Of a stretch of 64,000 bases of DNA, positions 47,075-57,148 are shown one piece after another. The stretch lies in the NCBI GenBank assembly GCA_028687575.1, contig JAQTZW010000005.1, positions 124,001 through 188,000 on the forward strand, read 5' to 3'. Below the pieces are notes generated by a model. It did no database searches. It saw nothing but the letters and a program-made list of their open reading frames with translations, and was not told the DNA's origin. A program made the translations under genes and the position numbers. Each line of letters opens with the position of its first letter. Position 1 is the stretch's first letter. Source of the DNA: Gallionella sp. GTDB taxonomy: Bacteria; Pseudomonadota; Gammaproteobacteria; Burkholderiales; Gallionellaceae.

Positions 47075-47668
47075 ATGTCACGTTACAACGCCGAAATATC
47101 CGCTGGTTCTCTCATGCTTGCAGAAAGCAGGAAAATTGCCACGCTATTGCTGATCAATCCGTCTGACGTAGAGTGGGATTACGCCCTCAAGGTCGACAAT
47201 ATCCTACAAAAGAAAACACCTGCGACCGCATTTCGGCAGGCAAAACTTATTAGGAATCGCTTGGTAACAATAGAAAATGAAGGTTTGAAGTTGATTGCCG
47301 AGGGGGAAATGGAAGTTGCCATTCAGATGCTGATGATTGCAGCAACCAAGCACAGCCGCCTGCTTGAGGATTTTCTGCGGGACGTCTACGCCAAACAATT
47401 GGCCCGGATGGAGTTAAAGTTAAATTCTCATCTGTGGGATGCGTTTTGGGTGGAGTGCACACATCGCGATGCCGGAATTGAGGCTTGGTCAGTTTCTACC
47501 AAAGAGAAATTGTTTCAAGTCATTGTCCGAATATTGGTTGAGGCAAAGTACCTCGACACCAGCAGAAAGATGAATATGACACCGGTCAGTTTGCATCCGA
47601 CGGTTGTTTCATTCCTGAAACGCCACGGCGAACATGATGTCCTCTCTGCGATGCAGGTCGCCAGATGA
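47075..47668 (+). CDS. brxA: BREX protein BrxA (DUF1819)
   Basis: First gene of the type 1 BREX operon. The 197-residue protein matches the BrxA/DUF1819 family: YNAEISAGSLMLAESRKIATLLL, QKKTPATAFRQAKLIRNRL and a C-terminal winged-helix-like half. BrxA is a small DNA-binding protein required in some BREX systems. Base composition is clearly AT-richer than the chromosomal genes to the left. It overlaps brxB by ATGA. Confidence 0.92.
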   Translation: MSRYNAEISAGSLMLAESRKIATLLLINPSDVEWDYALKVDNILQKKTPATAFRQAKLIRNRLVTIENEGLKLIAEGEMEVAIQMLMIAATKHSRLLEDFLRDVYAKQLARMELKLNSHLWDAFWVECTHRDAGIEAWSVSTKEKLFQVIVRILVEAKYLDTSRKMNMTPVSLHPTVVSFLKRHGEHDVLSAMQVAR

Positions 47669-48240
47669 GTACATTTGAAGAGCGTTTGAATCAGATACTG
47701 CCACGGCTGACCTCCAATGAGCTGCTCAATAATCAGGGGCTGAGCAACGAGATCGGTTTCTGGGTATTCGACTATCCGCCGGAACGTGAGCTGGAAATGC
47801 GTGCTTTTACGACGGAGGTGATCGAACCCGCACTTGCTAGAAATCACCCGCCGATCCGTTTTGCTACGGTGAACGTTTTTGACCTAGCGATTAGGTTGCT
47901 TGAGGAGCGCGGCCTGCTCGACAAGGCTTTCGAGATGCAGAAAACTCAAGGCAACGACAAAGCATTGGAGTCGTTGCGTCGTGTTCTGAAGGAAGACAAG
48001 CTGGCTGCTCGCCTTGTTTCACAACTTGATCTGGATAACCTGGATTTGGTTATGTTGACGGGAGTCGGCGCGGCTTACCCGATTCTGCGCACCCACACCT
48101 TGTTGTCAGCCTTGCATCCGCTGATGAAAGACACGCCCCTACTCATGATGTACCCCGGGAAATACGACGGCTATTCGTTCAGGTTGTTCAACACTCTATC
48201 CGAAGATCACTACTACCGGGCGTTTCGCCTGGTATCGTAA
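47665..48240 (+). CDS. brxB: BREX protein BrxB (DUF1788)
   Basis: A 191-residue protein of the BrxB/DUF1788 family: EERLNQILPRLTSNELLNNQGLSNEIGFW at the start (quoted as a landmark at residues 4-32), VFDYPPERELEMR, LTGVGAAYPILRTHTLL and MMYPGKYDGYSF near the end. It is essential for defence in tested type 1 systems, with unknown molecular role. It starts within the brxA stop (ATGA); brxC follows after 26 bases. Confidence 0.92.
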   Translation: MSTFEERLNQILPRLTSNELLNNQGLSNEIGFWVFDYPPERELEMRAFTTEVIEPALARNHPPIRFATVNVFDLAIRLLEERGLLDKAFEMQKTQGNDKALESLRRVLKEDKLAARLVSQLDLDNLDLVMLTGVGAAYPILRTHTLLSALHPLMKDTPLLMMYPGKYDGYSFRLFNTLSEDHYYRAFRLVS

Positions 48241-48266
48241 AGCGCAGTAACCCACAGGACAATGAT

Positions 48267-51200
48267 ATGAAAATAAGGTCGCTATTTACCAAACCAATTG
48301 ACCGTCCCATCAACGGCGTCATTAAAGCCGACCAGCGTGATGCGGAAAGCATTTGGCAGGAATTGGATGAATACGTCGTGACCAGGCAATTGACCGAATA
48401 TTTCCGCCGGTTCTTCGATGCTTTTCTGGCTGCGGCTGACAACCCGAAAGATCCTGTTGTTTCATCGCGCATGGGTGTATGGGTTTCCGGATTTTTTGGT
48501 TCGGGTAAATCGCACTTCATCAAAATCCTGTCTTATTTGCTGGAGAACATTGAGGCTGTTGACCCAGTGACCGGCAATATCAAGCGGGCTGCTGCTTTTT
48601 TCGATGAGCGCAAAATTAAGGATGCGTTGCTGCTGGCCGACATGCAGCGTGCGGCCAAGGGCAGTTCCGATGTCATTCTGTTTAATATCGATGCCAAGGC
48701 GGATAGCAAGTCCGATCGTGATGTCATTCTGCAAGTGTTTCTCCGTGTCTTTAACGAAAAGCAGGGATACTCCGGTGATGCGCCGCACATTGCCGAAATG
48801 GAACGGTATCTTGCTGGCAAGGGCGCTTATGACGCTTTTAAGGCCGCCTTTCAGGAAAAGAATGGTTCTTCTTGGGCTCAAGAGCGCGATGCCGTCGATT
48901 TTCTGCGCGATGAGGTGGTATATGCCTTGTCGAAGGCGCTGGGCATGACCGAAGAATCTGCTGGGCGTTGGTTCGATAATTCCCGAGATGACTACAAGAT
49001 CAATATCGAAGGGCTGGCCAAGGTCATTCGTGATTATCTGGATATCAAACCTGCCGCGCATCGCATCATCTTTCTGGTGGACGAGGTGGGGCAATTCATT
49101 GGTGACAACACCCAGCTCATGTTGACGTTGCAAACGATCACCGAGCAACTGGGCACGCTATGCCAAGGCCGTGCATGGGTCATTGTCACCAGTCAGGAAG
49201 ACATCGATGCTGCAATCGGTGAAACCAACAAGGCCAAGTCGCAGGACTTTTCCAAGATTCAGGGGCGTTTTCATACTCGTTTATCGCTGGCTAGTTCCAA
49301 TACCGATGATGTCATCAGCGAGCGTCTGCTCTCCAAAACGGAAGATGCGCACGTCGAGTTACGCGATTGTTTCGAGAAGAAGGGCGATATCATCAACAAC
49401 CAGCTGGCATTCGTTGGTAACTCGGTTTCGATGCGCAGCTATAAGGATGCCGCCGAGTTTGTGGCCTGCTATCCGTTTGCGCCGTATCAGTTCACCTTGC
49501 TGCAAAAGATATTCGAGTCCATCCGCAAGGTGGGCGCTACCGGCAAGCACTTGTCCAAAGGTGAGCGTTCCTTGTTGGATGCGTTCCAGTCCGCCGCTGT
49601 GCGTAATGCCGAAAAAGGCACCGATACCCTGATCCCGGTGTTCGACTTTTATCCGTCGATTGAAAGTTTTATTGATACCAGTGCCAAGCGCTCAATCGAT
49701 GAAGCACCCTCTAATCCGTTGCTGGAAACTTACGATGTTCAGCTGCTCAAGGCGCTGTTTCTGATTCGTTACATCCCTGACATCATCAAGCCTAACGTCG
49801 ACAATCTGGCGACATTGTGTGTCGACCAGATAGATGCCGACAAACTCGTCTTGAAACGCAAAATACAGGAGAGCCTAACTCGGCTTGAAAATCAGCGCCT
49901 AGTGAGTCGTAATGGCGACCTATGGTCATTCCTGACCAATGAGGAGCGCGATGTCGCTCGTGAAATAGGCCATGTCGAGGTTTCGGCTTTGGAGAAATCG
50001 AGACTGCTCAGCGAGCTCGTCTTTGAAGAGATATTGAGCGGCACAACCAAAGTTCGTCACAGAGAGACCAAGGGCGATTATGAGATCAATCGCTTGCTGG
50101 ATGGGGCTCCATGGAAAATCGCTAGCCATGCGCTCTCCTTGGAGATTGTTACGCCCTTGAGTGATGATTATGAGTCTCTCAACGATGCAAAAGCGATTCT
50201 TCGTAGTTCGGATCGAGCAATGATCAGAATGTCCGATAGCCCTCGGTTGGACATCGAGCTGACACTTTACCTGCAAATAGAAAAGTACATCGACAGCCCC
50301 AAGGCGAGTTCAGCGCCTGTTTCACTCAAGCGCATTCTGTCTGATCGCAAGGATGAAAATCGTGAGCGCCGTACCCGTCTGGTCACGCAGTTGGGCAATG
50401 CGATTGTCACAGGCGATAGCTATGCCTTGGGACAAAAAATGCCAGCGAAAGCGGGTGCCACTTCCTCCCAAGTGGATGATTTGGTCAACTACCTCATCTC
50501 CAACACCTATAACAAGCTGACCTACCTGAAGGTACGTCAGCCCGATCCGATTGCCGAAATCAAGGCCGTACTGATGGCGGATAGCATTGGTCAGCATTCC
50601 ATCGCGCTTGGGGGGGAAGAGGGCAATCCGCTGGCATTGAATGAGATGCGCGAATATCTCCGATTCAAGGCCAGCCAAAGTCGCGTCCTGCTTTCCGATG
50701 TGGTGGACCGTTTTAGCGGCGTGCCATGGGGATGGAAGCCGGAATGGGAAATTGTGCTGCTGATCGCGCGCATGTACATGGCGGGAGAAATCAAACTGAT
50801 TTCTGACAATTCGGACCTGGAGCCCAGTGCAGCAATCGAGTCGCTCACCAAGGCTGTGCGCTTTAAGCAAGTTTCGATCCTTAATCGAAAAACTGCGGAT
50901 GCAGCCCAGATCAAGCGCGCCCGTGATTTGCACAAAGATCTCTTTTCCAAGATCGGTCGTGAAGACGAAGACAGCTTGGTGGCGGATTTCCGCGAGAATC
51001 TCGCCCTGTGGCAAGGCAAACTGAAAGAATATTCGTATCTGGCTAATACCCGGCATCATCCGGGGAAAGCAGTTATCGATCAGACATTAACCCGCATTAC
51101 AAAGCAATTAGCTGTCCGCGATTCCTTTGAGTTTGTCGAGGCGTTGCTGTCGGCCAAGGATGAGTGGCTTGATGTGGGAGACGACATTCACGATCTGGTC

Positions 51201-51899
51201 AGCTTTTATACCTCCCAGTTGCAGATATGGCGGCAGATGTTGGAGTCGCTGCAACGCTTCGAGCCTAACTTGCCTGCGCTGAGCAAGGAGGTAGTGGCCG
51301 CTCATGCCTTGAAACAATTGGAAGCGATCCGTGATAACCCAACGCCGTATTCTCAAGTCAGTCAGATCGGGGCGCTGATTCAGGCGGTAGACGGCATCAA
51401 TACTGCGTTAGTACATAGCAAACGTGAGCACGCTCTGCTGTTAATGGAAAAGAAAATCGCTGAAGTGGGCCATGAGTTGGATCAGGCTCATGCTCCCGCT
51501 GATTTGCGTAACCGTGCGTTACGGCAGTTGCAGCAATACAAACTGGATATCGCAGAACAGACCAGTATCCCGCAAATTCATTATCTGCAAGAACAGTCCG
51601 GCACGGCACTGGATAATGCAATGGACATGATTGCCGTGGCGGTGAAAGAGGCCGAGAAGAAGCCGTCAGTGCCACCGATGGCGGTGAAATCTCCCGGTGA
51701 TCATGCAACGGTGTTCGTAACCAATACTCCCCCGGCATCGACAACGATTGCACCCAAGCCGCCTAAGGCGATTCGTGCAGCCGACTTGTGCAGTAAATCG
51801 TATTTGGAAACCGAGGCCGAAGTTGAGGAATATCTGGAGAAACTGAAAACTGAACTGCTGGCCGCCATTAAATCTGGGCAAAGAGCGAGAATTCAGTAA
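48267..51899 (+). CDS. brxC: BREX ATPase BrxC (PglY-type)
   Basis: Large 1210-residue P-loop ATPase of BREX. Walker A is GFFGSGKS (residues 75-82) and Walker B is RIIFLVDEVGQF (about 267-278). The N-terminal RSLFTKPIDRPINGVIKADQ is typical of type 1 BrxC. A large C-terminal helical region ends with a Pro/Thr linker and a short acidic coil. BrxC is required for both host methylation and phage exclusion, probably as an ATP-driven assembly around DNA. It is followed by a 72-base gap and the AbiE-type pair rather than directly by pglX. Confidence 0.95.
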   Translation: MKIRSLFTKPIDRPINGVIKADQRDAESIWQELDEYVVTRQLTEYFRRFFDAFLAAADNPKDPVVSSRMGVWVSGFFGSGKSHFIKILSYLLENIEAVDPVTGNIKRAAAFFDERKIKDALLLADMQRAAKGSSDVILFNIDAKADSKSDRDVILQVFLRVFNEKQGYSGDAPHIAEMERYLAGKGAYDAFKAAFQEKNGSSWAQERDAVDFLRDEVVYALSKALGMTEESAGRWFDNSRDDYKINIEGLAKVIRDYLDIKPAAHRIIFLVDEVGQFIGDNTQLMLTLQTITEQLGTLCQGRAWVIVTSQEDIDAAIGETNKAKSQDFSKIQGRFHTRLSLASSNTDDVISERLLSKTEDAHVELRDCFEKKGDIINNQLAFVGNSVSMRSYKDAAEFVACYPFAPYQFTLLQKIFESIRKVGATGKHLSKGERSLLDAFQSAAVRNAEKGTDTLIPVFDFYPSIESFIDTSAKRSIDEAPSNPLLETYDVQLLKALFLIRYIPDIIKPNVDNLATLCVDQIDADKLVLKRKIQESLTRLENQRLVSRNGDLWSFLTNEERDVAREIGHVEVSALEKSRLLSELVFEEILSGTTKVRHRETKGDYEINRLLDGAPWKIASHALSLEIVTPLSDDYESLNDAKAILRSSDRAMIRMSDSPRLDIELTLYLQIEKYIDSPKASSAPVSLKRILSDRKDENRERRTRLVTQLGNAIVTGDSYALGQKMPAKAGATSSQVDDLVNYLISNTYNKLTYLKVRQPDPIAEIKAVLMADSIGQHSIALGGEEGNPLALNEMREYLRFKASQSRVLLSDVVDRFSGVPWGWKPEWEIVLLIARMYMAGEIKLISDNSDLEPSAAIESLTKAVRFKQVSILNRKTADAAQIKRARDLHKDLFSKIGREDEDSLVADFRENLALWQGKLKEYSYLANTRHHPGKAVIDQTLTRITKQLAVRDSFEFVEALLSAKDEWLDVGDDIHDLVSFYTSQLQIWRQMLESLQRFEPNLPALSKEVVAAHALKQLEAIRDNPTPYSQVSQIGALIQAVDGINTALVHSKREHALLLMEKKIAEVGHELDQAHAPADLRNRALRQLQQYKLDIAEQTSIPQIHYLQEQSGTALDNAMDMIAVAVKEAEKKPSVPPMAVKSPGDHATVFVTNTPPASTTIAPKPPKAIRAADLCSKSYLETEAEVEEYLEKLKTELLAAIKSGQRARIQ

Positions 51900-51947
51900 G
51901 TGTCAGAAAAAGTGTTTGGATTCGACGCTTTACAGTGGCATACTGCA

Positions 51948-51957
51948 TGAAATTTCA
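51948..51957. promoter_or_regulatory. Palindrome before the AbiE-type pair, possible operator
   Basis: TGAAATTTCA is a perfect 10-base palindrome 14 bases before the AbiEi start codon. AbiEi antitoxins are known to repress their own promoters by binding inverted repeats, and the 72-base gap after brxC can hold a promoter. Confidence 0.35.
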
Positions 51958-51971
51958 ATGAGGAGTCTTTC

Positions 51972-52604
51972 ATGAAGGCGTTGTCGGATTCGCAGCGTAA
52001 AGGGTCAGCGCTTGCAAGGCATTTGCGTGCCGGCAAGGTGTATCGCCGCGAGGATTTGCTGCCCTTTTCAACGAGTGTCGATCGCGAGTTGAAACAACTG
52101 GTTGCAGATGGCCGGCTAGTAAAACCGGCACAGGGGCTGTATTACCTGCCTAAGAAAACCGTTTTCGGTGATGCTCCGCCCCCTGAGCAAGAAATGCTGG
52201 CCGTCTTTCTTAAAGACAAAAATTTTCTATTCTTCAATCCTAGTGTTTACAACTCACTGCGATTGGGGACGACCCAGCTTTATAACAAAACCATCGTTTA
52301 CAACCATAAGCGGCATGGCAAGTTTCAGCTGGGCAATCGTGAATATGATTTTCGGGTGAAACCCCGTTTCCCCTTAAGCAATAAAGTGACTGTCGAATAT
52401 CTGCTGGTGGATATGCTCAATAATTTGGACGAGTTGGCGGAGGATGAAGGCCGAGTTCTGCAAGCCGCGCGCAGAAAGTTGGCAGAATTTGATGTCAAAA
52501 AACTGGGGAAGACGTTGCAGGATTATGGCTCCGCCGCGACCCGTCGTCTCATGAAACCCTGGTTAAATGAGCTGGCATTGACGCAAACTGGGTCGCACGC
52601 ATGA
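51972..52604 (+). CDS. AbiEi/DUF6088-type antitoxin regulator
   Basis: A 210-residue protein with an N-terminal winged helix (SALARHLRAGKVYRREDLLPF, then a basic turn and GLYYLPKKT) and a C-terminal antitoxin-like domain. It resembles DUF6088/AbiEi proteins that bind DNA and neutralise nucleotidyltransferase toxins. GAGGAGT precedes the ATG. Its stop overlaps the downstream toxin start (ATGA), the usual antitoxin-toxin layout. It lies between brxC and pglX, so it may also contribute to phage defence or stabilise the island. Confidence 0.8.
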   Translation: MKALSDSQRKGSALARHLRAGKVYRREDLLPFSTSVDRELKQLVADGRLVKPAQGLYYLPKKTVFGDAPPPEQEMLAVFLKDKNFLFFNPSVYNSLRLGTTQLYNKTIVYNHKRHGKFQLGNREYDFRVKPRFPLSNKVTVEYLLVDMLNNLDELAEDEGRVLQAARRKLAEFDVKKLGKTLQDYGSAATRRLMKPWLNELALTQTGSHA

Positions 52605-53548
52605 CCTTAAAATTTCTCCATGAGCATAAGGATTTCATCGTTGGCATCGAACTGATTGCGGACGAAATGAAAGTTGCTCCTTACCTCGTTGAAAAAGATT
52701 ACTGGTTGATGCACTGCCTGTGGGGCTTGCAGCAACAGGGCTGGAAGTTCGAGATGAAGGGCGGCACCTCGCTATCCAAGGGATATGGCATCATCGACCG
52801 CTTCTCCGAAGACATCGACATTCGCTTTGATCCGCCTGCCGAACTGGAACTCAAAACAGGCAAGAATCACGACAAACCAGCCCATCTTGTGGCTCGCAAA
52901 GCCTTCTTCGATTGGCTATCCAGTCAAATTCAAATTCCCGGTCTGGTCGGTAACACGCGAGAAACAGACTACGATGATCGCAGTTATCGCAACGGCGGTA
53001 TCGTGCTGGATTACCCTTCGGTCACACAACAATTGGCGGGTGCGAAATCAGGCATCCTGCTTGAAGTCGGCTTTGATGTCACTGCGCCCAATAGCCCTCG
53101 TACCATCAGTTCTTGGGCGCTGGATGCTGCACTGAAGGCGAAAGTTGCCGTCGTTGATAATCGGGCTGTCGATGTGGCGTGCTATGCCCCTGGCTATACC
53201 TTTGTTGAGAAGCTGCAAACGATCTCCACCAAGTTTCGCAAGCAGCAGGAAGCGCAAGACTTCCCCAAGAATTTCCTGCGCCATTATTACGACATCTACT
53301 GCCTGCTCGGTAATGAATCGGTGCTGGCATTCATCGGCACCGATGCCTATCACGCGCATAAACAAGCACGCTTCCCCAAGGCCGATAATCAGCACATCGC
53401 CAGCAACGACGCTTTTTTACTGAGCGATCCACAAACACGTGCGCTCTACCAGCGCGAGTATGAAAAAACCGAGGCGCTTTATTTCAAGGGGCAAATCCCC
53501 TTTGCTGAAATATTGGCGCGCATCCAGCAGCACATCGAACGGTTATAA
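52601..53548 (+). CDS. AbiEii-type nucleotidyltransferase toxin
   Basis: A 315-residue protein of the AbiEii/AbiGii family. The nucleotidyltransferase signature is complete: KGGTSLSKGYG (residues 53-63) and two metal-binding acids in SEDIDIRF (Asp71 and Asp73). Related type IV toxins transfer nucleotides to tRNA and stop translation, aborting infection; whether this one does is inferred. It is translationally coupled to the AbiEi-like gene and ends four bases before the pglX start, so it is read with the BREX operon too. Confidence 0.87.
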   Translation: MTLKFLHEHKDFIVGIELIADEMKVAPYLVEKDYWLMHCLWGLQQQGWKFEMKGGTSLSKGYGIIDRFSEDIDIRFDPPAELELKTGKNHDKPAHLVARKAFFDWLSSQIQIPGLVGNTRETDYDDRSYRNGGIVLDYPSVTQQLAGAKSGILLEVGFDVTAPNSPRTISSWALDAALKAKVAVVDNRAVDVACYAPGYTFVEKLQTISTKFRKQQEAQDFPKNFLRHYYDIYCLLGNESVLAFIGTDAYHAHKQARFPKADNQHIASNDAFLLSDPQTRALYQREYEKTEALYFKGQIPFAEILARIQQHIERL

Positions 53549-53552
53549 ATCC

Positions 53553-56500
53553 ATGAACAAAGCCAAACTCAAAGCCTACGCTCCACAAGCCCGTAAGGAT
53601 TTCATTGCCGCCATTACTTCACGTGCCAATCAACTGGGTTTGTCGGAACAGGGTGGGGTGCTCGAAATCGCCAGCGCGGAACGGCAGGGGGATGTCACCC
53701 TCATCGCCGGCCAAGCTTGGCCGGGCAACGTCACGCAACGTCGCGACAAACTGATTGAGCGAATGCAACGAGATGGCTTTGCGCAGGTGATGGAAGCCGT
53801 CGCCTACACTTGGTTCAACCGCTTCGCCGCTTTACGTTACATGGAAATTCACGATTATCTGGAACACGGCCATCGCGTGCTCTCCAATCGTGCAGGCGGC
53901 ATGCCAGAAGTGTTAAATCACGCCACCGAGCTGAATCTGCCGGGCTTGAATCAAGATAAAGCCATCGAACTCAAGCTGGCGGGCAACAAAGATGGCGAGC
54001 TTTATAAGCTGATACTCGTCGCCCAGTGCAACGCGCTGTCTAACGCCATGCCCTTCCTGTTTGAGCGCATCGACGACGACACCGAGCTGCTGCTGCCCGA
54101 CAATCTGCTGCGTACCGACTCCGTCATTGCCAAGCTGGTGCAAGAGATACCCGAAGAAGACTGGGCTGAGGTCGAAATCATTGGCTGGCTCTACCAGTTC
54201 TACATCAGCGAGAAAAAAGACCAGGTCATCGGCAAGGTGGTCAAATCTGAGGATATACCCGCTGCCACCCAGCTCTTCACCCCCAACTGGATCGTGCAGT
54301 ACCTGGTACAAAACAGCGTGGGCCGCCTGTGGCTCATGGCCAACCCGGCAAGCACGCTGGCCAGCCAGTGGCCGTATTACATCCAACCCGCCGAGCAAAC
54401 GCCCGGGGTGCAATCCCAGCTCGATGCCCTCATCCAGACTCGCATGGATGAAGACGGCGGCAGCCTCAACCCCGAAACCATCACCGTGCTCGACCCGGCC
54501 TGCGGCAGCGGCCACATTCTGGTGGTGGCCTACGATGTGCTCAAGGCCATCTACCTGGAGCGCGGCTATCAGGCCCGCGCCATTCCGCGCCTGATACTGG
54601 AGAAAAACCTCTACGGACTGGACATTGATGACCGCGCCGCGCAGATGGCGGGCTTTGCCTTGCTGATGAAAGCCCGCGCCGACGACCGCCGCTTGTTTAA
54701 CGAGCCGCCCAAGCTCAATGTGCTCAGCCTGCAAGAGAGCAAAGGGTTGGATGCCGCCGAACTCGCCCTGGCCATCAATGCCGGTGGCACCGAGCGTGTT
54801 GAAGTGGAACAGCTAAGCTGGTTGATTGACACCTTCGAACACGCCAAAACCTTTGGTTCTTTGATCCAGATTGGCACCCAGCTCTCGTCGAACCTGCGCA
54901 AGCTGCTATCAATAGTGCAGCACGCCATGCAGACGGGTGATCTCTACGCCCAGGCCGCCGCGCAGGATGTGCTGCCTTTGGTGCAGCAGGCGCTGGTGCT
55001 GGGGGTGCAGTTTGATGCGGTGGTGGCGAATCCACCATATATGGGCAGCAAAGGAATGAATGAAGCATTGAAGAGTTACGCCAGAACTACATTCCCGGAT
55101 AGCAAGTCAGATTTATTTGCAATGTTCATAGAACGCGGATTTGATTGGTGCAAACCGACCGGCTTCAATAGCATGGTGACTATGCAAAGTTGGATGTTCT
55201 TGTCCTCGTACGAGGCGATGCGAGAAAAGCTGCTGCAACAGCGCACACTGTCTTGCATGGTTCACATGGGGAATGGCGTAATGGGTATTGCTTTTGGGAC
55301 TGCGGCTAGCGTGTTTGTGAACAAGCATTTAAGTCTGCATGAAGGAAGTTTTTCCTATTGCGAGAACGACGACGTTAACGATGACGGGGTTCCGAGAAAA
55401 TTTCCGGTGCACAACAAACGCCTTACCACGGCCAAACCAGATGAATTTCAAAAGATTCCTGGAAGCCCAATTGCTTACTGGACTAGTCAAAACACCATTA
55501 AGGCCTTTAATACTCAAAAAATATCGGATGTAGCAGAAACGAGACTTGGCATGGCTACGGCGGACAACCATAAGTTTCTTCGCTTTTGGTATGAGGTTAG
55601 TGTAGAAAAGCTTGGGCTCCATGTCTGCTCCAGATCTGAGGCAATTGAAAGCAAAAAGAAGTGGTTCCAATATCAAAAGGGAGGAGACTTTCGAAAATGG
55701 TACGGCAACCTCGAATATGTTGTGAACTGGGAATCTGATGGCTACGAAATCCAACATTTTGCTGATGAAGAAACAGGTCGTATCAGATCGCACAACTACA
55801 ACTTGGATTACATCTTCAAGGACGGCGTTACTTGGAATGCACTGTCCTCTTCCAACACCTCAGCGAGAATTTCAAAAAGATCATTGTTTGACAATGCTGG
55901 TTCGTCGATGTTCGCCAGCAACGAAGAGGAAAATCTAGCCTTACTGTCACTAATGAATAGTTATGTTGTCAGTGATTTGGTGAAAATCATTTCACCGACA
56001 CTCAACTATCAACCAGGTGACATCGCAAAACTACCCGTTGCCTATTCCCCAACTGAACGCAGCGTGATTGCTCAAAATGCAAAGCGCGCAATTTCGATTG
56101 CGAAAGCTGATTGGGATTCGTCTGAGACCTCGTTTGAATTTGCGGACTTCGATATGGTTACAAGTTCCAGATCCGAGTCTAGACTCGTGAATTCTTGGAA
56201 TTCAAATTTAAGTAGTGTCGATGAAAATCATACGACGCTAAAAATGATTGAAGTTGAAAACAATCGATTGCTGATTGAAGCCTACGGGCTTCAAGGTGAA
56301 CTTTCACCCGAAGTCCCCGAAGACCAGATTACTCTGGCCCGCGCCGACCGCGAAAAAGACTGCCAGCGCCTGATTTCCTATGCCATCGGCTGCATGATGG
56401 GCCGCTACAACCTGGACGAGCCGGGTCTGATTTATGCCCACGCCGGCAACGTCGGTTTTGATGCCAGCCGCTACGTCACCTTCCCCGCTGATGCCGATGG

Positions 56501-57104
56501 CATCGTGCCGCTCACGGACGAACTCTGGTTCACCGACGATGCCGCCAACCGAGTACGCGAATTCCTGCTGGCCGTCTGGGGTGCAGACACCTTGGAAGAA
56601 AACATGGCTTGGCTGGCCGAGAGCCTGGGCACAAAGGCCAGCGAAACCCCAGACGAGACCATCCGCCGCTACCTGGCCGACAAGTTCTTCAAAGACCACC
56701 TGCAAACCTACAAAAAGCGCCCGATCTACTGGCTCTTCTCCAGCGGCAAACAAGGCGCCTTCCAGGCCCTGGTCTATCTGCACCGTTATAACGAAAGCAC
56801 ACTGGCGCGAATGCGCGCCGAATACGTCGTGCCGCTCACCGGCAAAATCCAGACCCGCATCGAGATGCTGGAAAAAGACCGCGATGCCGCCGCCTCAACC
56901 GCCGCCCGCAACAAGATCAGCAAAACAATCGAAACCCTGCGCAAACAACACGTCGAACTTTTAGCCTACGACGAAAAACTCCGCCACTACGCCGACATGC
57001 GCATCCAACTCGATCTGGATGACGGCGTGAAAGTGAATTACGGCAAATTCGGGGATTTGCTGGCGGAAGTGAAGGCGGTGACGGGTGGAAGTGGTGATGA
57101 ATAG
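53553..57104 (+). CDS. pglX: BREX-1 adenine-specific DNA methyltransferase PglX
   Basis: Marks host DNA by N6-adenine methylation so that BREX spares it, and is needed for phage blocking. The 1183-residue protein has S-adenosylmethionine motif I DPACGSG (from residue 314) and catalytic NPPY (493-496). The target-recognition and C-terminal regions follow. ATG 53553 is right behind the toxin stop. Composition is mosaic: by hand count of 60-base samples, GC is about 68% at 54481-54540, 42% at 55081-55140, 40% at 56161-56220 and 60% at 56641-56700. The AT-rich block runs from just after NPPY to about 56290 (residues 496-912), the part expected to read the target sequence. The reading frame is intact. 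Confidence 0.95.
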   Translation: MNKAKLKAYAPQARKDFIAAITSRANQLGLSEQGGVLEIASAERQGDVTLIAGQAWPGNVTQRRDKLIERMQRDGFAQVMEAVAYTWFNRFAALRYMEIHDYLEHGHRVLSNRAGGMPEVLNHATELNLPGLNQDKAIELKLAGNKDGELYKLILVAQCNALSNAMPFLFERIDDDTELLLPDNLLRTDSVIAKLVQEIPEEDWAEVEIIGWLYQFYISEKKDQVIGKVVKSEDIPAATQLFTPNWIVQYLVQNSVGRLWLMANPASTLASQWPYYIQPAEQTPGVQSQLDALIQTRMDEDGGSLNPETITVLDPACGSGHILVVAYDVLKAIYLERGYQARAIPRLILEKNLYGLDIDDRAAQMAGFALLMKARADDRRLFNEPPKLNVLSLQESKGLDAAELALAINAGGTERVEVEQLSWLIDTFEHAKTFGSLIQIGTQLSSNLRKLLSIVQHAMQTGDLYAQAAAQDVLPLVQQALVLGVQFDAVVANPPYMGSKGMNEALKSYARTTFPDSKSDLFAMFIERGFDWCKPTGFNSMVTMQSWMFLSSYEAMREKLLQQRTLSCMVHMGNGVMGIAFGTAASVFVNKHLSLHEGSFSYCENDDVNDDGVPRKFPVHNKRLTTAKPDEFQKIPGSPIAYWTSQNTIKAFNTQKISDVAETRLGMATADNHKFLRFWYEVSVEKLGLHVCSRSEAIESKKKWFQYQKGGDFRKWYGNLEYVVNWESDGYEIQHFADEETGRIRSHNYNLDYIFKDGVTWNALSSSNTSARISKRSLFDNAGSSMFASNEEENLALLSLMNSYVVSDLVKIISPTLNYQPGDIAKLPVAYSPTERSVIAQNAKRAISIAKADWDSSETSFEFADFDMVTSSRSESRLVNSWNSNLSSVDENHTTLKMIEVENNRLLIEAYGLQGELSPEVPEDQITLARADREKDCQRLISYAIGCMMGRYNLDEPGLIYAHAGNVGFDASRYVTFPADADGIVPLTDELWFTDDAANRVREFLLAVWGADTLEENMAWLAESLGTKASETPDETIRRYLADKFFKDHLQTYKKRPIYWLFSSGKQGAFQALVYLHRYNESTLARMRAEYVVPLTGKIQTRIEMLEKDRDAAASTAARNKISKTIETLRKQHVELLAYDEKLRHYADMRIQLDLDDGVKVNYGKFGDLLAEVKAVTGGSGDE

Positions 57105-57148
57105 GTCGGTTTCCAAGACCGCTCAATAACAGCCTAATAGGGGAGAAC

